The notes under the pieces are model-generated. The model did not search any database and was not told the DNA's origin. It saw only the letters and a program-made list of their open reading frames with translations. Shown in pieces: positions 48,036-59,284 of a DNA stretch of 64,000 bases. Position 1 is the first letter of the stretch. Each line of letters starts with the position of its first letter. This stretch comes from Hypomyces perniciosus. Taxonomy: Eukaryota > Ascomycota > Sordariomycetes > Hypocreales > Hypocreaceae. The stretch covers positions 3,038,001-3,102,000 of the forward strand of contig SPDT01000001.1 in assembly GCA_008477525.1 (NCBI GenBank). Direction: 5' to 3'. The position numbers and the translations under genes are program-made.

Positions 48036-49545
48036 GCTGGGCGTACGGGAGGTGGTAGGAAAAGCAGTGGATTAGGAAGGCCGGTTGGAAGCGTCCAACA
48101 GGCACAGGGGGCCGAGGGATAATAATTAAAGGGTTGGGTGAATATGGAAAAGGCTATTATTGTGGAATGATCAAACGAGCGCGCAGCAGAACATGATCAC
48201 TGCGAATAGTAGTAATAGTACACTGTCCAGTGTGGAGGTGACGAAAGGCGATGCAAATGCAACGTTGGGCCACGAAGTCAGTGGCGGAGTAGTACTCGAA
48301 TGTAGGCCGGCTCAACAGGTGACAAAACCTCCGTGCTGTGGCCACATCAACGTCAACCAGAGCTTGTTAGTGCCCTGTCTTGGCGGCTCTGAGATCTTGG
48401 ACAGGGGCAAATCTCGAACGGAGTTCGGGGCAACAGTCCCGCGCACCCGAGGGGCGACAGCATCCAATCTCCAATCTCCAATCTCCTTTTCGGCTTCTGA
48501 AAGTCCTGGAAGTCATGTTCCAAGCCACAGGCCTTTGGGCCTTGGAGCAAACAATAGGCGAGCTATAAATAGTGGCGTTTGTCTTGGTTCGTCTGGTTTC
48601 CCAGTTCTGTTTAGTCCTTGTTTCGCCGAGGCTGTTGCTGAACAATAGGGTTAGTGCATAACGCACAACTAACTGTCTTGACGTCACCTATTTGTTCCTT
48701 TATAATGTACTTCGTAGTATTGCGGTTCTACTTGGAAGTACAAAGTACTCCGTACATTGCCTGATAACATCGCTCACGTTGACTTGTGCCCCGTAAAATC
48801 ATCTGTAAGAGTCTATCATAGATTGCAAAACTGCCACGCTGTACAGCAACCCTGGCCATTTGCATTTGGCCTGCATATACTTCGTAACCCAGTACTCATT
48901 CCAGACCGAAAATTCGCCATTATCGCGACGTCATCCCCTCGTTATCAACCCGCTTGAAGGGCATCAATGCATAGCGCTCACAATGAACAGTGGGAATCAG
49001 TATCAGACTCCCATGAAGCTGCACTCAGTTATGTGATCTTACTATTCCTCTACACATATGCTAGGTCGTATCGTAAAAATTAATTAATAAGCTTTGGATT
49101 TTTATGACCGCTCATTCCGTGGCCAAAAATTCCTTTTTCAAGGGTTGCGGAGTCCTGAGAGGCATATCATAGCGTAACCACTAATTTAGGTATTAAGTTA
49201 TAGTGGGCGCATTGCAGATGCCGCTATCCAACTGGTGAGCCCCGCGTTCAGATTACCAGATACAAAATCCAAAGAAGCTCTTCAGGCTGCTATTAGTCGT
49301 CAATCAGCGCCCAATGCTACATTGATATTGATAAGCTATTACTACTGTTGCTACCTGTCTTGAGGGAGTTTCCTTTCTTTTGGAACACGCATCCATTACC
49401 TTTCTTTCCTTTCCCATTCTTTCCCATCTCTCCCTCGTCTTCTCTCTTCTACGAGTAGACAGACAGCTTGCTTCTAACCACCCTCGTCGGGGTTAGGACT
49501 CCTTCTTGCTGAGAAGCTCTCCATTCCTCCCAATTGCCAACAAAA
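48036..49545. other. divergent intergenic region, cis-prenyltransferase / GH63
   Basis: A 1.5-kb region between head-to-head genes. It contains a CCAATCT triplet repeat, motif copies at 48708 and 48746, an AT-rich core near 49060-49100 and a pyrimidine-rich leader (TTTCTTTCCTTTCCCATTC) just before the GH63 start. No coding sequence is recognised. Confidence 0.55.
48464..48486. repeat. 7-bp tandem repeat CCAATCT x3
   Basis: Three head-to-tail copies of CCAATCT in the divergent spacer. It parallels the CCAATCG triplet at 39674. Confidence 0.85.
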
Positions 49546-52500
49546 ATGGTTGTTTTTGACGGCCACGAGTACCTCACGGAGGAAGAGAAGCGTCTCAAAG
49601 AGGATCGTGATCGTACGAAGTACTGGAAGAAATGGGGCCCATATGTCGCCGAGCGACAATGGGCAACGGGTAGGAAGCTCCGGAAAGAGATGTAATATGC
49701 ATGATTGAGCGAGGTGCTAACGTACTTGTAGTCAGAGAGGACTATAGTGCTGACGGAGACGCCTGGAGCCGTACGTGTATCCCAACTACGTGGTAGAGCG
49801 CAATCTGACCCGCCTCTTAGACTTCACGCACGACCATGCTAGATCCCGAGCTTTTCGATGGGGTGAAGACGGTATTGCCGGCGTATCGGATACACATGGC
49901 CTCCAAAACGTGGCTTTCAGCTTTTGGAACGAAGAAGAGTATGATCCATCTGAGCTTGGCCATCCTTCGACACGCTCCTGACCTACCGTCTTAGCCCCTT
50001 TCTGAAAGAACGACTCTTCGGACTTTCGAACCCACAAGGAAACCATGGTGAAAGCATTAAGGAAGCTCATTTCCATGTTGACAATACTCCCGTAAGTAAA
50101 TAACATCCAATTGACTTTGCGTGAACGTCTTCAACTAACCTGCTTTACCCAGACCGTAAGACCCCCCAATCGAGCATCAATCGCCGAGTTATTCTAATGC
50201 TAACAATTTTCAGCACTCGTACATGAAATTCTTGTACAAATACCCGCAGAAAAAGTTCCCTTATGAGGACCTTCTGAAAGAGAATGCGCGGAGGACGAGA
50301 GAAGAGAGGGAGTATCAAATCCTCGACACGGGGGCATTCGACGAAAACCGGTATTGGGACATTATCATCGAAACGGCAAAGGAGGCCGATGACCCGGACG
50401 AGCTCCTTTTCAGAGTATCAGCGTGGAACAGAGGCCCTGACCCTGCGCCCCTTCACATCGTGCCCCATGTCTGGTTTCGAAACACCTGGAGCTGGGGTAG
50501 AGAAGCCGCCGATAAGAAGCCGTCCATTGAGGCCCATACTCAAGTCTCGGCCAAGTCTAAGCATTGGAGCCTCGGTGAGAGATACTTCCTTCTGTCTCCT
50601 TCCCCTGGTGTAGGATCCTCTGGAGATGATGTTCTGCCCAAGATGATGTTCACCGAGAACGATACAAACTTCAAACTCCTGTATGAGCAGGAAAACCCAC
50701 AGCCATATGTGAAAGATGCTTTCCACAGATACATAGTCGATGGAGAAAAGGGTGCTATCAACCCCGCAGAAACCGGGACGAAATGTGCTGCATGGTACAA
50801 CTTCAACGAGGATGGCGGTGTCAACCCTGGCGAGTGTGCCGGTAAGGATATTCAACAAGCCCCCGTCTGGAGAGACGCTCCCAGATTAATTATTTGCTGC
50901 AGTTGTCCGATTTAGGTTTACCAAGCGGGATGAGCAGTACCTCGATGAAGAGGATTTTGACGACATCATTGAAATGCGGAGGGCCGAGGCAGATGAATTC
51001 TACTACAGGATAAGCCCACTCCCAATGACAGACGATTTGCGAAATATCCAGAGGCAAGCATTTTCAGGAATGCTATGGACAAAGCAACATTACCTGTTCA
51101 TTTGGGATCAATGGGCGAATGGAGACCCTGCCAGCCCTCCTCCACCAGCAGACCGGATGGGTGTTCGCAATTCGCAATGGAAGCATATGCATTGCGATGA
51201 CATCTTGTCAATGCCAGACTCTTGGGAATACCCTTTCTTTGCCGCTTGGGATAGTGCCTTCCATTGCATCCCCTTGGCAATGATAGATCCCGATTTTGCC
51301 AAGAAGCAGCTCGACCTATTCACCAGGGAGTGGTATTGCCACCCGAATGGCCAGCTACCAGCGTGGGTATCTACTCTCATTGGCTATTAGGACATCCTAA
51401 AACTAACGATTGCTGGCAGATATGAGTGGAACTTCAGCGATGTCAACCCGCCCGTTCATGCTTGGGCAACCTTCAGGGTCTTCAAAATTGAAAGAAAGAT
51501 GTATGGCCGCCAGGATCTCGACTTCCTTGAGCGAGTCTTCCAAAAACTCCTTCTCAATTTCACTTGGTGGGTGAATCGCAAAGATGCCGATGGCAAGAAT
51601 ATCTTTGAGGGTGGCTTCCTCGGGCTAGACAATATCGGTCTCTTCAATCGCTCCGAGCCCCTACCTACAGGGGGAGTGCTTGAGCAGGCCGACAGCACTG
51701 GTTGGATGGCATTTTTCTGCTTATCCATGCTGAATATTGCTCTCGAGTTGGCTAAGCATCGCCGCATCTATGAGGACATTGCCTCAAAGTTTTTTGAACA
51801 CTTCATCTTCATTAGCGATGCCATGACCTTCAGAACAGGCCATAAGGACGAAAAGTCTCTCTGGAACGAGGAAGATGGGTTCTACTACGATGCTATCTCC
51901 TGGGGCGGCCCTTGGCTCCAACAGCTGCCCGTGAGGTCGCTGGTGGGGCTTATCCCACTCTATGCAACCGCTACTCTTGAACCAGAGCTGATGAATAAGT
52001 TGCCGTCGTTTAAGAAGAGAGTTGAGTGGTTTGTACAGAACCGCTGCGACTTGGCCGAGAGAAACATGGCAAGTATTAGAAAGAGGGGGAAAGGCAACCG
52101 GATTTTGTTGTCCATTGTCAGCAAAGACAGACTGGAGAAGATTCTCAAGCGGATGTTGGACGAAGATGAGTTCTTCAGTGACCACGGCATCCGCTCCCTG
52201 TCTAAGTTCCACAAGGATAATCCTTTCGCAATGGATGTCAAGGGACAAGAGTTCAAGGTGGGCTATGTTCCCGGTGACTCGGATACCGGGCTTTTTGGCG
52301 GCAACAGCAATTGGAGAGGACCAATTTGGCTCTGTGTCAACTTCTTGCTGGTTGAATCTCTTCAGAGGTTCTACCTCTTCTATGGACCTGAGTTTCAGGT
52401 CGAGTGTCCAACTGGAAGTGGCGAGTACATGCATCTAGGCAAGGTATCTGAGGAGATTCAACATCGGTTACAACATCTCTTTGCTCGAACCGACGACGGA

Positions 52501-53084
52501 AGACGCAGTATTAATGCCGGAGACAACCGTCTTGATTTCGATGAACACTGGAAGGATTATCTCTGGTTCTATGAGTTCTTTGATGGGGATACTGGACGAG
52601 GCCTTGGTGCCAGCCACCAGTGCGGATGGACTGGGCTGATTGCTCGCATGATCCACGACACAGGGTAAGTTACATTCTCTCTATTTGGTGAAGTGTAAAC
52701 GATAGCTAATGTACGCATAGTGTTACCTGCCGTCTCCCCCAAACCCCTCGGACACCAAGAGTGGCCATGTCGCACTACTTCGACGACATGTTCCAGCGTC
52801 ATGTAGACACAGGTGTTCCTCATTCAGCTGGAACGCCGAGGATCAGGCGTTCATCCACGACCCGATCTATTGCTGCCAGAAGTGACTTCGACGCATCTGT
52901 TAATGGTATTGAGGATGACGTTCGCTCAATGACCAACTCTGTCATTTACGACCCAGACAAACAGAAGGAGAAGGAGGAGGCCAATGCACACATGCATCAG
53001 TATATCTCGGATCAGCTGCAGAGATACCAAGGCTTTATGCCTGATAATGATGCAGATAACGACGAGTATGAGACTCGGGCCTGA
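49546..53084 (+). CDS. GH63-type glycoside hydrolase (yeast YMR196W-like)
   Basis: Nine exons: 49546-49669, 49732-49770, 49821-49938, 49995-50091, 50153-50155, 50214-50841, 50903-51362, 51420-52664, 52721-53084. They encode 1025 residues. Conserved blocks in order are [67 protein letters not shown] (D453 is the likely general acid), [17 protein letters not shown] and [14 protein letters not shown]. No signal peptide is seen, so the protein is probably cytosolic, unlike ER glucosidase I of the same family. Its substrate is not established. The invariant-looking threonine in NTPTHSY is supplied only by a 3-nt exon. The basic, disordered C-terminal 120 residues come from the last exon. Every junction preserves the frame. 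Confidence 0.93.
50153..50155 (+). other. 3-nt micro-exon of the GH63 gene
   Basis: ACC is bounded by CAG at 50150-50152 and GTAAG at 50156. The left intron (50092-50152, GTAAGT, branch CTAAC near 50135) and the right intron (50156-50213, GTAAGA, branch GCTAAC near 50199, acceptor CAG) are each complete. Including ACC restores threonine in the TPTHSY block; skipping it keeps frame but deletes that residue. Confidence 0.7.
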
Positions 53085-53657
53085 GGAATTACAAGGGTCG
53101 TAAGGATGATTCAAAAAGGACGAGGGAATATCTCTTTGTATATACACCACTAGAGTTGGGACGGACTTAGATGGGATACACTGAGCTGAGAGGGGTCTAT
53201 TTTCTAACACGTATACTATGGCCACCAGCCTTTGCCGCGTCTTACATGATCTGCTATGTGTATCATATTTCAACGAGGAATCACGACCTATAAGGATGAT
53301 ACGTAGTACAGTGCGGTAACACTTGGAAAGCAGCATCATCACTTGACAGACTCAAAAAGAGAAACGCAGATTACAGTACAAATACACTCCTGAAGGCGCT
53401 TTCTCTTGAATTTAAGAAAAACTGCTTTCTATTTGCACATACGCTTCACCCATCGACAGACAGCCTCTTACACTGTTGCACCCCCGTGTCCCCCCAGGAT
53501 ATGAATGTGAGAGACTCCCCACCTGCAGCCAGGGTCGACTCTATATGTTTTTTGGTGACCGAGCATCAGTGGTGAAGCGCTAGGAAGACTTGGTTGTCAT
53601 AGGGGGGCCATTCTCCTTTTATGCTAAAATAAAAAAAGGTTTGGTTTTTACACATAA
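53085..53657. other. convergent intergenic spacer
   Basis: A 573-bp spacer between the stops of the GH63 and OSCP genes. It holds 3' UTR sequence, AT-rich near 53400 and 53620. No gene is recognised. Confidence 0.5.
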
Positions 53658-54673
53658 TTACAGGTTGTCGGTAAGAAGCTTGTTCATCCTGGCGATGCGG
53701 GCAGAGACGCTGAGGTCGATGGTTCGGTCGCCGACCTCGACGACGAGTCCACCAACAATATCGGGGTTGACCTGTTAGGTATGAGTCTAAGTTCCGTTTG
53801 TAGAGGACTTGGGTCTGCGGATGAGCATGTGGGATGTAGGCGTACCGTGTTGGTGACCTTGAGCTTCTTGCCCTGGCCGACGTAGGCAGACTTGGCAACA
53901 GCGGATTCCAGTCGGTTCAGGGTCTTGTTGTCGAGAGGCTATATTATCGTGGCAAATTAGCATGGCGTTTCTCTCTATATCCTCTTCCCCGTCCACGCAA
54001 TGGCCCAATCCATTCCCCTCTATCACATCCTCCAATAATGACGTACCTGAGCGCTCGTGACAGTCATCTCCACCTCACCACGCGCAGCAGCAATCAACTG
54101 GGCAAACTTCTCGGTGACGCCCTTCAGAAGGCCCAGTCGGTTGTTCTCAGCCAGGGTCTCGAGGAAGTTCTTGATGGTAGCGCCGCTGGCGCCGGCCTGC
54201 TTGGTGAGCTCAGCGACAATGGCCGCCTTGTCGGCGGGGGTCAATGTAGGAGCAGCGAGGATGTTGACCAGTTTAGCATCCTTCTCGACGAGAGCGCCGA
54301 GCTTGGCGAGCTCCCTGGCGGTGGCATCGAGGCTGGAAGTCTTGGAAGCCGCAGTGTACTAAATTGACGCAGAGTGTTAGCCCACCCGATATTCGGCTTT
54401 ATACAATGCTCAGTTCCAGCAACAAGGTCATCGCAACGGCGCCGGAAGTCGTCCAATTGGCCACCGAAAGACACGGGAATTGCGTATTGGATGTCGCGGG
54501 GAGAGGCGTACCAGGGCGGAGGCATAGGTGCCATCGAGGCCGAAGACAGCGATGGGGGGCTTGCCGTCGTTGGCAGCGGCAGCGGCGAAGGTCCGGGCAG
54601 GGACGGCGCGGAGGGCAATGGCACGCTGGGGAGCGGCGGCCTGGACGGAGCGGAGGACTTGTCGCGAAAGCAT
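53658..54673 (-). CDS. atp5: mitochondrial F1Fo ATP synthase OSCP subunit
   Basis: Four exons, 54673-54512, 54358-54047, 53938-53846 and 53771-53658, with introns of 152, 108 and 74 nt, encode 226 residues. The N-terminus MLSRQVLRSVQAAAPQRA up to RTFAAAA is a clear mitochondrial presequence. The mature protein starts near KPPIAVFGLDGTYASALYTAA, has the delta/OSCP helical bundle (FLETLAENNRLGLLKGVTEKF) and ends with the diagnostic VNPDIVGGLVVEVGDRTIDL and SARIARMNKLL. OSCP joins the peripheral stalk to the top of F1. The length is close to yeast Atp5 (212). Intron phases are all zero. Confidence 0.96.
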
Positions 54674-55171
54674 GGCGGTCGTGAGGGGGGATTGGAGGGG
54701 ATTCCAAGGGTAGTGAGGGCGGCTTTCGTCGAGCTCGGTTTTCGTGGTTTGAGGTTCTCGCTGGTCGGCAATTTTGGAAGTTGATGCCTTGCACTAGAAC
54801 AAGGCAGCAACATTCAGATTACCTAACAGCGTAACCTCCTCCGCCTCGAGCTTTCACCAGACCAAGTCTTGCTTTGCTTGTACGGAGTAGCCTTTAATTG
54901 ATTGCGAGCATGGTCTTCTTGGTGCATTAAACTCTTCTCATTAGTCTCTTTTCTTTTATTTATGCGTCCTTTCCGTGGTTCTACAACGTCGCCTTTGAAG
55001 CCGCATCAAAAACCTCAAAGTTGCCGTTTTCGCACAAGCATGTCTTCAGCTCTCTTTCCAATAAGCCAATGCGAAGTCATTCCCTATCCTGCTTGCACCC
55101 TAATAGTATCCTAACGCCCAGCTCCCCAAGAATCAATGCAACAATTCCAATACCAGCCAGTAATAGTCCGC
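54674..55171. other. intergenic region upstream of OSCP
   Basis: A 498-bp spacer with the OSCP promoter and Mob1 3' UTR. One copy of TACGGAGTA lies at 54881. Nothing else is seen. Confidence 0.5.
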
Positions 55172-56180
55172 TCAGTCGCTCTTCAACATGCTGTCAACAA
55201 GGTCTCCGAGGGGTCCCCAGTAGTCTCGGCCACTCGCCAAGCTGTGCTCGTCGATGAAGAGTACATACTGCTTGAAACTGGTGTTGAGATGTGGCTCCAG
55301 TCCCAGTTCCCGAATGACCGGGTAGTGGTGGCAGTAGATGTGTGCGTATACACGGTACATGCGCTTGAAGATTTGACGGACAAGAGCCGGGAAGGATTTG
55401 GGGAAAGGAACTCCTGTATGAAGTGTAAGATGAAGTGTAAGATGTAGGTTCAACAAAGGTAAGGTGCCGCAGACGTACCAATCTTGCTGGGAAGGACAGA
55501 TTCATTATCTATGTTGGCTTGGACCCATGTCATGAGCTGCTCGATATAGGCCGGTGCGGGCATCTTGGTCGGCCGCTTGTAGTTCTCGTTGTCCTGCCAG
55601 AGGTATTCGAACCTGTCGGATGTCAGTCGTCTTTCGCAATTCCGTAGTATCAAGAATCGCGTGGGCGCATACTCATCTGTGGCCTTCATCTCAGGGCATG
55701 ACTGAGGAGAGCAGAATTCTGTGATGGCGCCGTAGAGCAGATTGATCTGGTTGTAAAAATCCACCACTAGATGTGGTCAGATAGGCATTCGCACCCTCCC
55801 AGTAGAAGTTTCCATGATCACTCACTGTTGACCGCGAGCCACTCGTTCTCGTCCTCGCCCTCGGGAAGCTTGACAACCTTCCTTAAGCTCCCACCGCCCA
55901 GTGTAACCTCGGCATACTGTCTGAGCTGGTAGCTGTTCACGCCACCTTTGCCAACGCGTGGGCGGAACTGGTTTCTCGTCTTCTGGTTTCTATCCATAGC
56001 AGCATCTCTGTCAGTCTCAAGAAGAAATGGAGGAGGGTCCTCGTAGACGGGAATGATGGTATTCTCCAGGCACTCCATGATCGTGCGCGAATCGGGGCTC
56101 AGGTATCGGAAAGGGGACATTTCTGGTGAATTGCAAGGACGAAGATGAAGAACTAACACTGTTGTCAAGAACTGAGCCAT
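55172..56180 (-). CDS. mob1: Mob1 kinase activator
   Basis: Certain exons are 55766-55673, 55612-55479, 55413-55172 and a first exon ending at 55826. With an uninterrupted first exon from ATG 56180 the product is 274 residues. A 150-nt in-frame intron (GTTAGT at 56157, ACTGACAG ending at 56008) may remove 50 codons, giving 224 residues that start [15 protein letters not shown], closer to known Mob1 N-termini. Diagnostic blocks are [54 protein letters not shown] (zinc cysteines), [26 protein letters not shown] (zinc histidines) and [19 protein letters not shown]. Mob1 binds and activates NDR/LATS-type kinases in septation and mitotic exit. Confidence 0.93.
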
Positions 56181-56719
56181 AGTAGCAGGAGGCGTTCGGT
56201 CGTGATAATAATCGGCGGATTGGGAGAGACGACGACCTGCATTCCAGACCAGTTGGTTAGCGGGGCAATGGATGGCATGTTGGCGATAATTAGGAGAGAC
56301 GTACGAGTATGTAGACCAGCAGCGGGATCAAGGCGTCGCAAGTGTCAATATTCGTATGCTGAAGAAGAAAACTGAAATTGATGCTTTTCTGTCTGTTGAT
56401 ATCTGGCCGCGAGCTGGAATCCGAAGCGTAAGGTGTATTCCGTAGGTACTGATGGATGAATGGTTGCGTCAGGGTCCATCCAGTGTTTACACACCTGCTT
56501 CCTGATTGGCATGGTTGCTGGGTGCCCAGGCGGCTTCTGTTAGGTCCCGGCAAGGGCAAGGCGGTGGCGGGGCCGCCTGTAACGGCCTGAAGGCATGGCG
56601 CTCACCAAGTGCTGAATCGCCTGTCCATCCCGATTACAACAATCCTCGATATCCATGATCCAAACCTACGTTTTTGCTATCAAGAACAGATATTCTACAA
56701 ATTTTGCTTCATTCATTCG
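56181..56719. other. intergenic region upstream of Mob1
   Basis: A 539-bp spacer with the Mob1 promoter and HET gene 3' end. No gene or clear motif is recognised. Confidence 0.5.
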
Positions 56720-59284
56720 TTATTCAAGCCCAATTTCTACAAGCTTGTTGCCATGCTCTGCAATAGCCTCCCCATTCATCAACCCGTGCACATAGCATGT
56801 GCCAATAAAGTGACGACCAGGTGTCAGCCCATGCAATGATCCTGTGGCATCATCATCAGCCTGGATATTTCTGAGCACAGATGGGCTTTTCAAGCCAGGC
56901 AAGATCCAAATCTCATCTCCAACCTGCGCCGGCAATGGTGCCATGCCCAAATACTTATTGTCGACGGTAATGAGCTGCCGTCCGCCATACATCATTGAAA
57001 ATGCTCTCCCGATTCCCAGGCACCTCTGAAAAAGCCTTGAACTCTGCCTGACGTATCCCGTACCGACACATCTTGACTTACCCTTGATGACCTCTGGGGG
57101 CAAGTAGAAGTCGTTGGGTCCACCGTCGTCACCAGCTCCTGTGATTCTAACTAGGGTGCACTTCAAATTGTTCCAAAGTGACAGGACGTCCTCTCGACAT
57201 GGAGTGTAGCACCTGTCCCCATCATGTTTCGCGAGCACATCGAGATCGTCAAGAACAGACGCCATGTCCTCCTCAAAGGGATCATATGGTACTCGGCTTA
57301 TCGTGATTTCGTCCCTCTTGGGCTGAATGTCCACCTTTTCCAGCACTTTACGATCTGCTCCCGCTAGTATAAAAAGTAACATAAAGGCTGTGAATTGGTT
57401 AGCATACTCGTCGGGAGCTTGCGAGCCAAATTTCTCCGAGTCGAACATGCTCCCAGGCGACATGTTCATGCAGAGGGTGCGCCACAAGACTTCAGACAAT
57501 GAGATATTCTTCTGTTCTTGACGCTCTTCCCGGGGCTTCCTCAGTAACAAGACCAATTTCAACCAAGATGGATCGAAAAGAAACATGCCCGAAGGCCCCG
57601 TATCTTGGCGCCCGCCGACTTGCCTAATCTTGCCCACATACAGCCCCTGGATCCGTAGAATCGGGCTGTCTTCGTCATCATGTTTGAGAGGTTGAAAATC
57701 CAAGCCCCCATCAGCAGCGAATATACTCGGGATAGGGTTGACGCCAGCGAGACTAAAGTCCGGGACCCAGCCTGGTAAATCATCGCGTCGATGTTGAGAG
57801 TAGATGCAATGCGATAGGATTTCGAGGCTTCTAGTCCCATATATGATCTTCCGCGTTGCACTTGTGTAAACACTCTCTATCGAACGGTGGTAGTCTGTGC
57901 TGAACCGATCGCTAGAGAAGGCATTGAGGAGGCCATAAAGGGAGAATATTTTGTCTCTGGGGTCAGAAGAGAGAAAGGTCCAAAAACAGGCCACAAGCTG
58001 GTCCAGAACGAAAAGGTTCCTATATGCTTTGACTGCGTCATCATTCTCTCCCTTTGTCATGACCATATTCTCCCTCCACTTGTACATTTCCGCCATGTTC
58101 CACTCCACAGCTACGGCAACATCGTTCTCAGGCACAAAGTCGCGCGATTTGGCAGTTCCCAGTTTGGCCTCGTTGTGCCGCAATGCCTCGGACACCACAC
58201 CTAAAGAGGGCCAGGCCAGAACCTTAGATCCAATGTGCAATATCAGAACGCCAGGGAGGATAGCTTCTTGAACAATCCAGGCTCGTCGAAACCATTGTCT
58301 CTGAAATATGCTGGCCAGCGCAACCCACTCATCCCTAGAGATGAACGGGATCCCTGCTTCTGTGTACTTGTCCTTGCTGCCACCATATGGCTCTATCTGA
58401 CTCTCTTGAAACTTTTTGGCATGGACCATCAGCGTGCTCAGAGTCTTGAGGCCAGCTTCAGTGTGCTTGTCGTGGGGTCCTAGCCAGGCCACTACGAATG
58501 AATCTCTCGAGTAGATCCGATCCATCATGCTGACCTGAGCACTCTTCTCGTCCACGTCATCTTGGTTGATACAGATTGCGTCAGCCCAAATACGGTTGTG
58601 GGCCCAATCTGTTGTTGGAGGGATGAGAGACGCTTCAGGGTCGGGACGTCCGGAGAAGCCTTCCAACACAGCCACGACATTTTCGTGATTGCCAGCATGC
58701 GCAAGATCCATCGGCGTTTTACCATGTTGATCTTTGGCTGCCCTCAGTGAGCCGCCATTGCAAAGGACTTTAACACATTCGGCATGCCCGTTCTCTGCCG
58801 CGTAATGCAGGGCTGTGCGACCGTCCAAGTCCCTTGCATTTGCATTGGCTCCATGCTTGATCCAAATCTCGGCATAATCCCGTCGGCCACTCTTCGCGGC
58901 ATGATGCAAGTGAGTGCGGCCCTGAATAGGTTCTGGATCGTTCAAATAATTGGCAAAAACATGTTTGGATATGGTTGTCAAGGCATCAAAGAGGTTCTTC
59001 TGGATACGAAGTAACCGTCCGTTAACGAGGATCGGGACCTGGTTTGATGCCTCGTATTGTGGGTTCACGGATTCAAAGTGGTCGCGGAACTGGTTTCCGT
59101 GCGCAAAGGGATTGCCCCACGTGTATGAAAAACAGTGGTATGTTGCTGCTGGATCATCAAGGCTGCGAGTGATGAGGGAGAAGCTGAGTGTACCATCTGG
59201 TGCTGTGCCCTGTCTCTCGAGGAGCCTTATGAAATTGGGATCTGGCAGTGGATCATAGATGAAGGGAGAACTGAAGTGTGCCAT
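56720..59284 (-). CDS. HET-domain protein with ankyrin repeats inserted inside the HET domain
   Basis: Single exon, 854 residues from ATG at 59284. HET-domain blocks appear split. The first part is YHCFSYTWGNPF (49-60) with VPILVNGRLLRIQKNLFDALTTI (83-105). The second is RIWADAICINQDDVDEKSAQ (231-250) with MMDRIYSRDSFVVAWLG (253-269), then WFRRAWIVQEAIL and SSDPRDKIFSLYGLL. Between them, residues about 121-211 form three ankyrin repeats: GRTHLHHAAKSGRRDYAEI, GRTALHYAAENGHAECVKVL and GKTPMDLAHAGNHENVVAVL. The C-terminal half is the usual variable region, with GDEIWILPGLKSPSVLR near the end. HET proteins trigger regulated cell death on non-self recognition in filamentous fungi, and ankyrin repeats could act as the sensor. 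The frame is continuous, so the nesting is not a splicing artefact. Function here is inferred. Confidence 0.9.
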   Translation of the reverse strand: MAHFSSPFIYDPLPDPNFIRLLERQGTAPDGTLSFSLITRSLDDPAATYHCFSYTWGNPFAHGNQFRDHFESVNPQYEASNQVPILVNGRLLRIQKNLFDALTTISKHVFANYLNDPEPIQGRTHLHHAAKSGRRDYAEIWIKHGANANARDLDGRTALHYAAENGHAECVKVLCNGGSLRAAKDQHGKTPMDLAHAGNHENVVAVLEGFSGRPDPEASLIPPTTDWAHNRIWADAICINQDDVDEKSAQVSMMDRIYSRDSFVVAWLGPHDKHTEAGLKTLSTLMVHAKKFQESQIEPYGGSKDKYTEAGIPFISRDEWVALASIFQRQWFRRAWIVQEAILPGVLILHIGSKVLAWPSLGVVSEALRHNEAKLGTAKSRDFVPENDVAVAVEWNMAEMYKWRENMVMTKGENDDAVKAYRNLFVLDQLVACFWTFLSSDPRDKIFSLYGLLNAFSSDRFSTDYHRSIESVYTSATRKIIYGTRSLEILSHCIYSQHRRDDLPGWVPDFSLAGVNPIPSIFAADGGLDFQPLKHDDEDSPILRIQGLYVGKIRQVGGRQDTGPSGMFLFDPSWLKLVLLLRKPREERQEQKNISLSEVLWRTLCMNMSPGSMFDSEKFGSQAPDEYANQFTAFMLLFILAGADRKVLEKVDIQPKRDEITISRVPYDPFEEDMASVLDDLDVLAKHDGDRCYTPCREDVLSLWNNLKCTLVRITGAGDDGGPNDFYLPPEVIKGKSRCVGTGYVRQSSRLFQRCLGIGRAFSMMYGGRQLITVDNKYLGMAPLPAQVGDEIWILPGLKSPSVLRNIQADDDATGSLHGLTPGRHFIGTCYVHGLMNGEAIAEHGNKLVEIGLE

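Noticed and set aside
50842..50915. Acceptor at TTTAG (50915) for the GH63 exon 7
   Set aside because: It would shift the frame away from [12 protein letters not shown]; the CAG at 50900-50902 restores it as [12 protein letters not shown].
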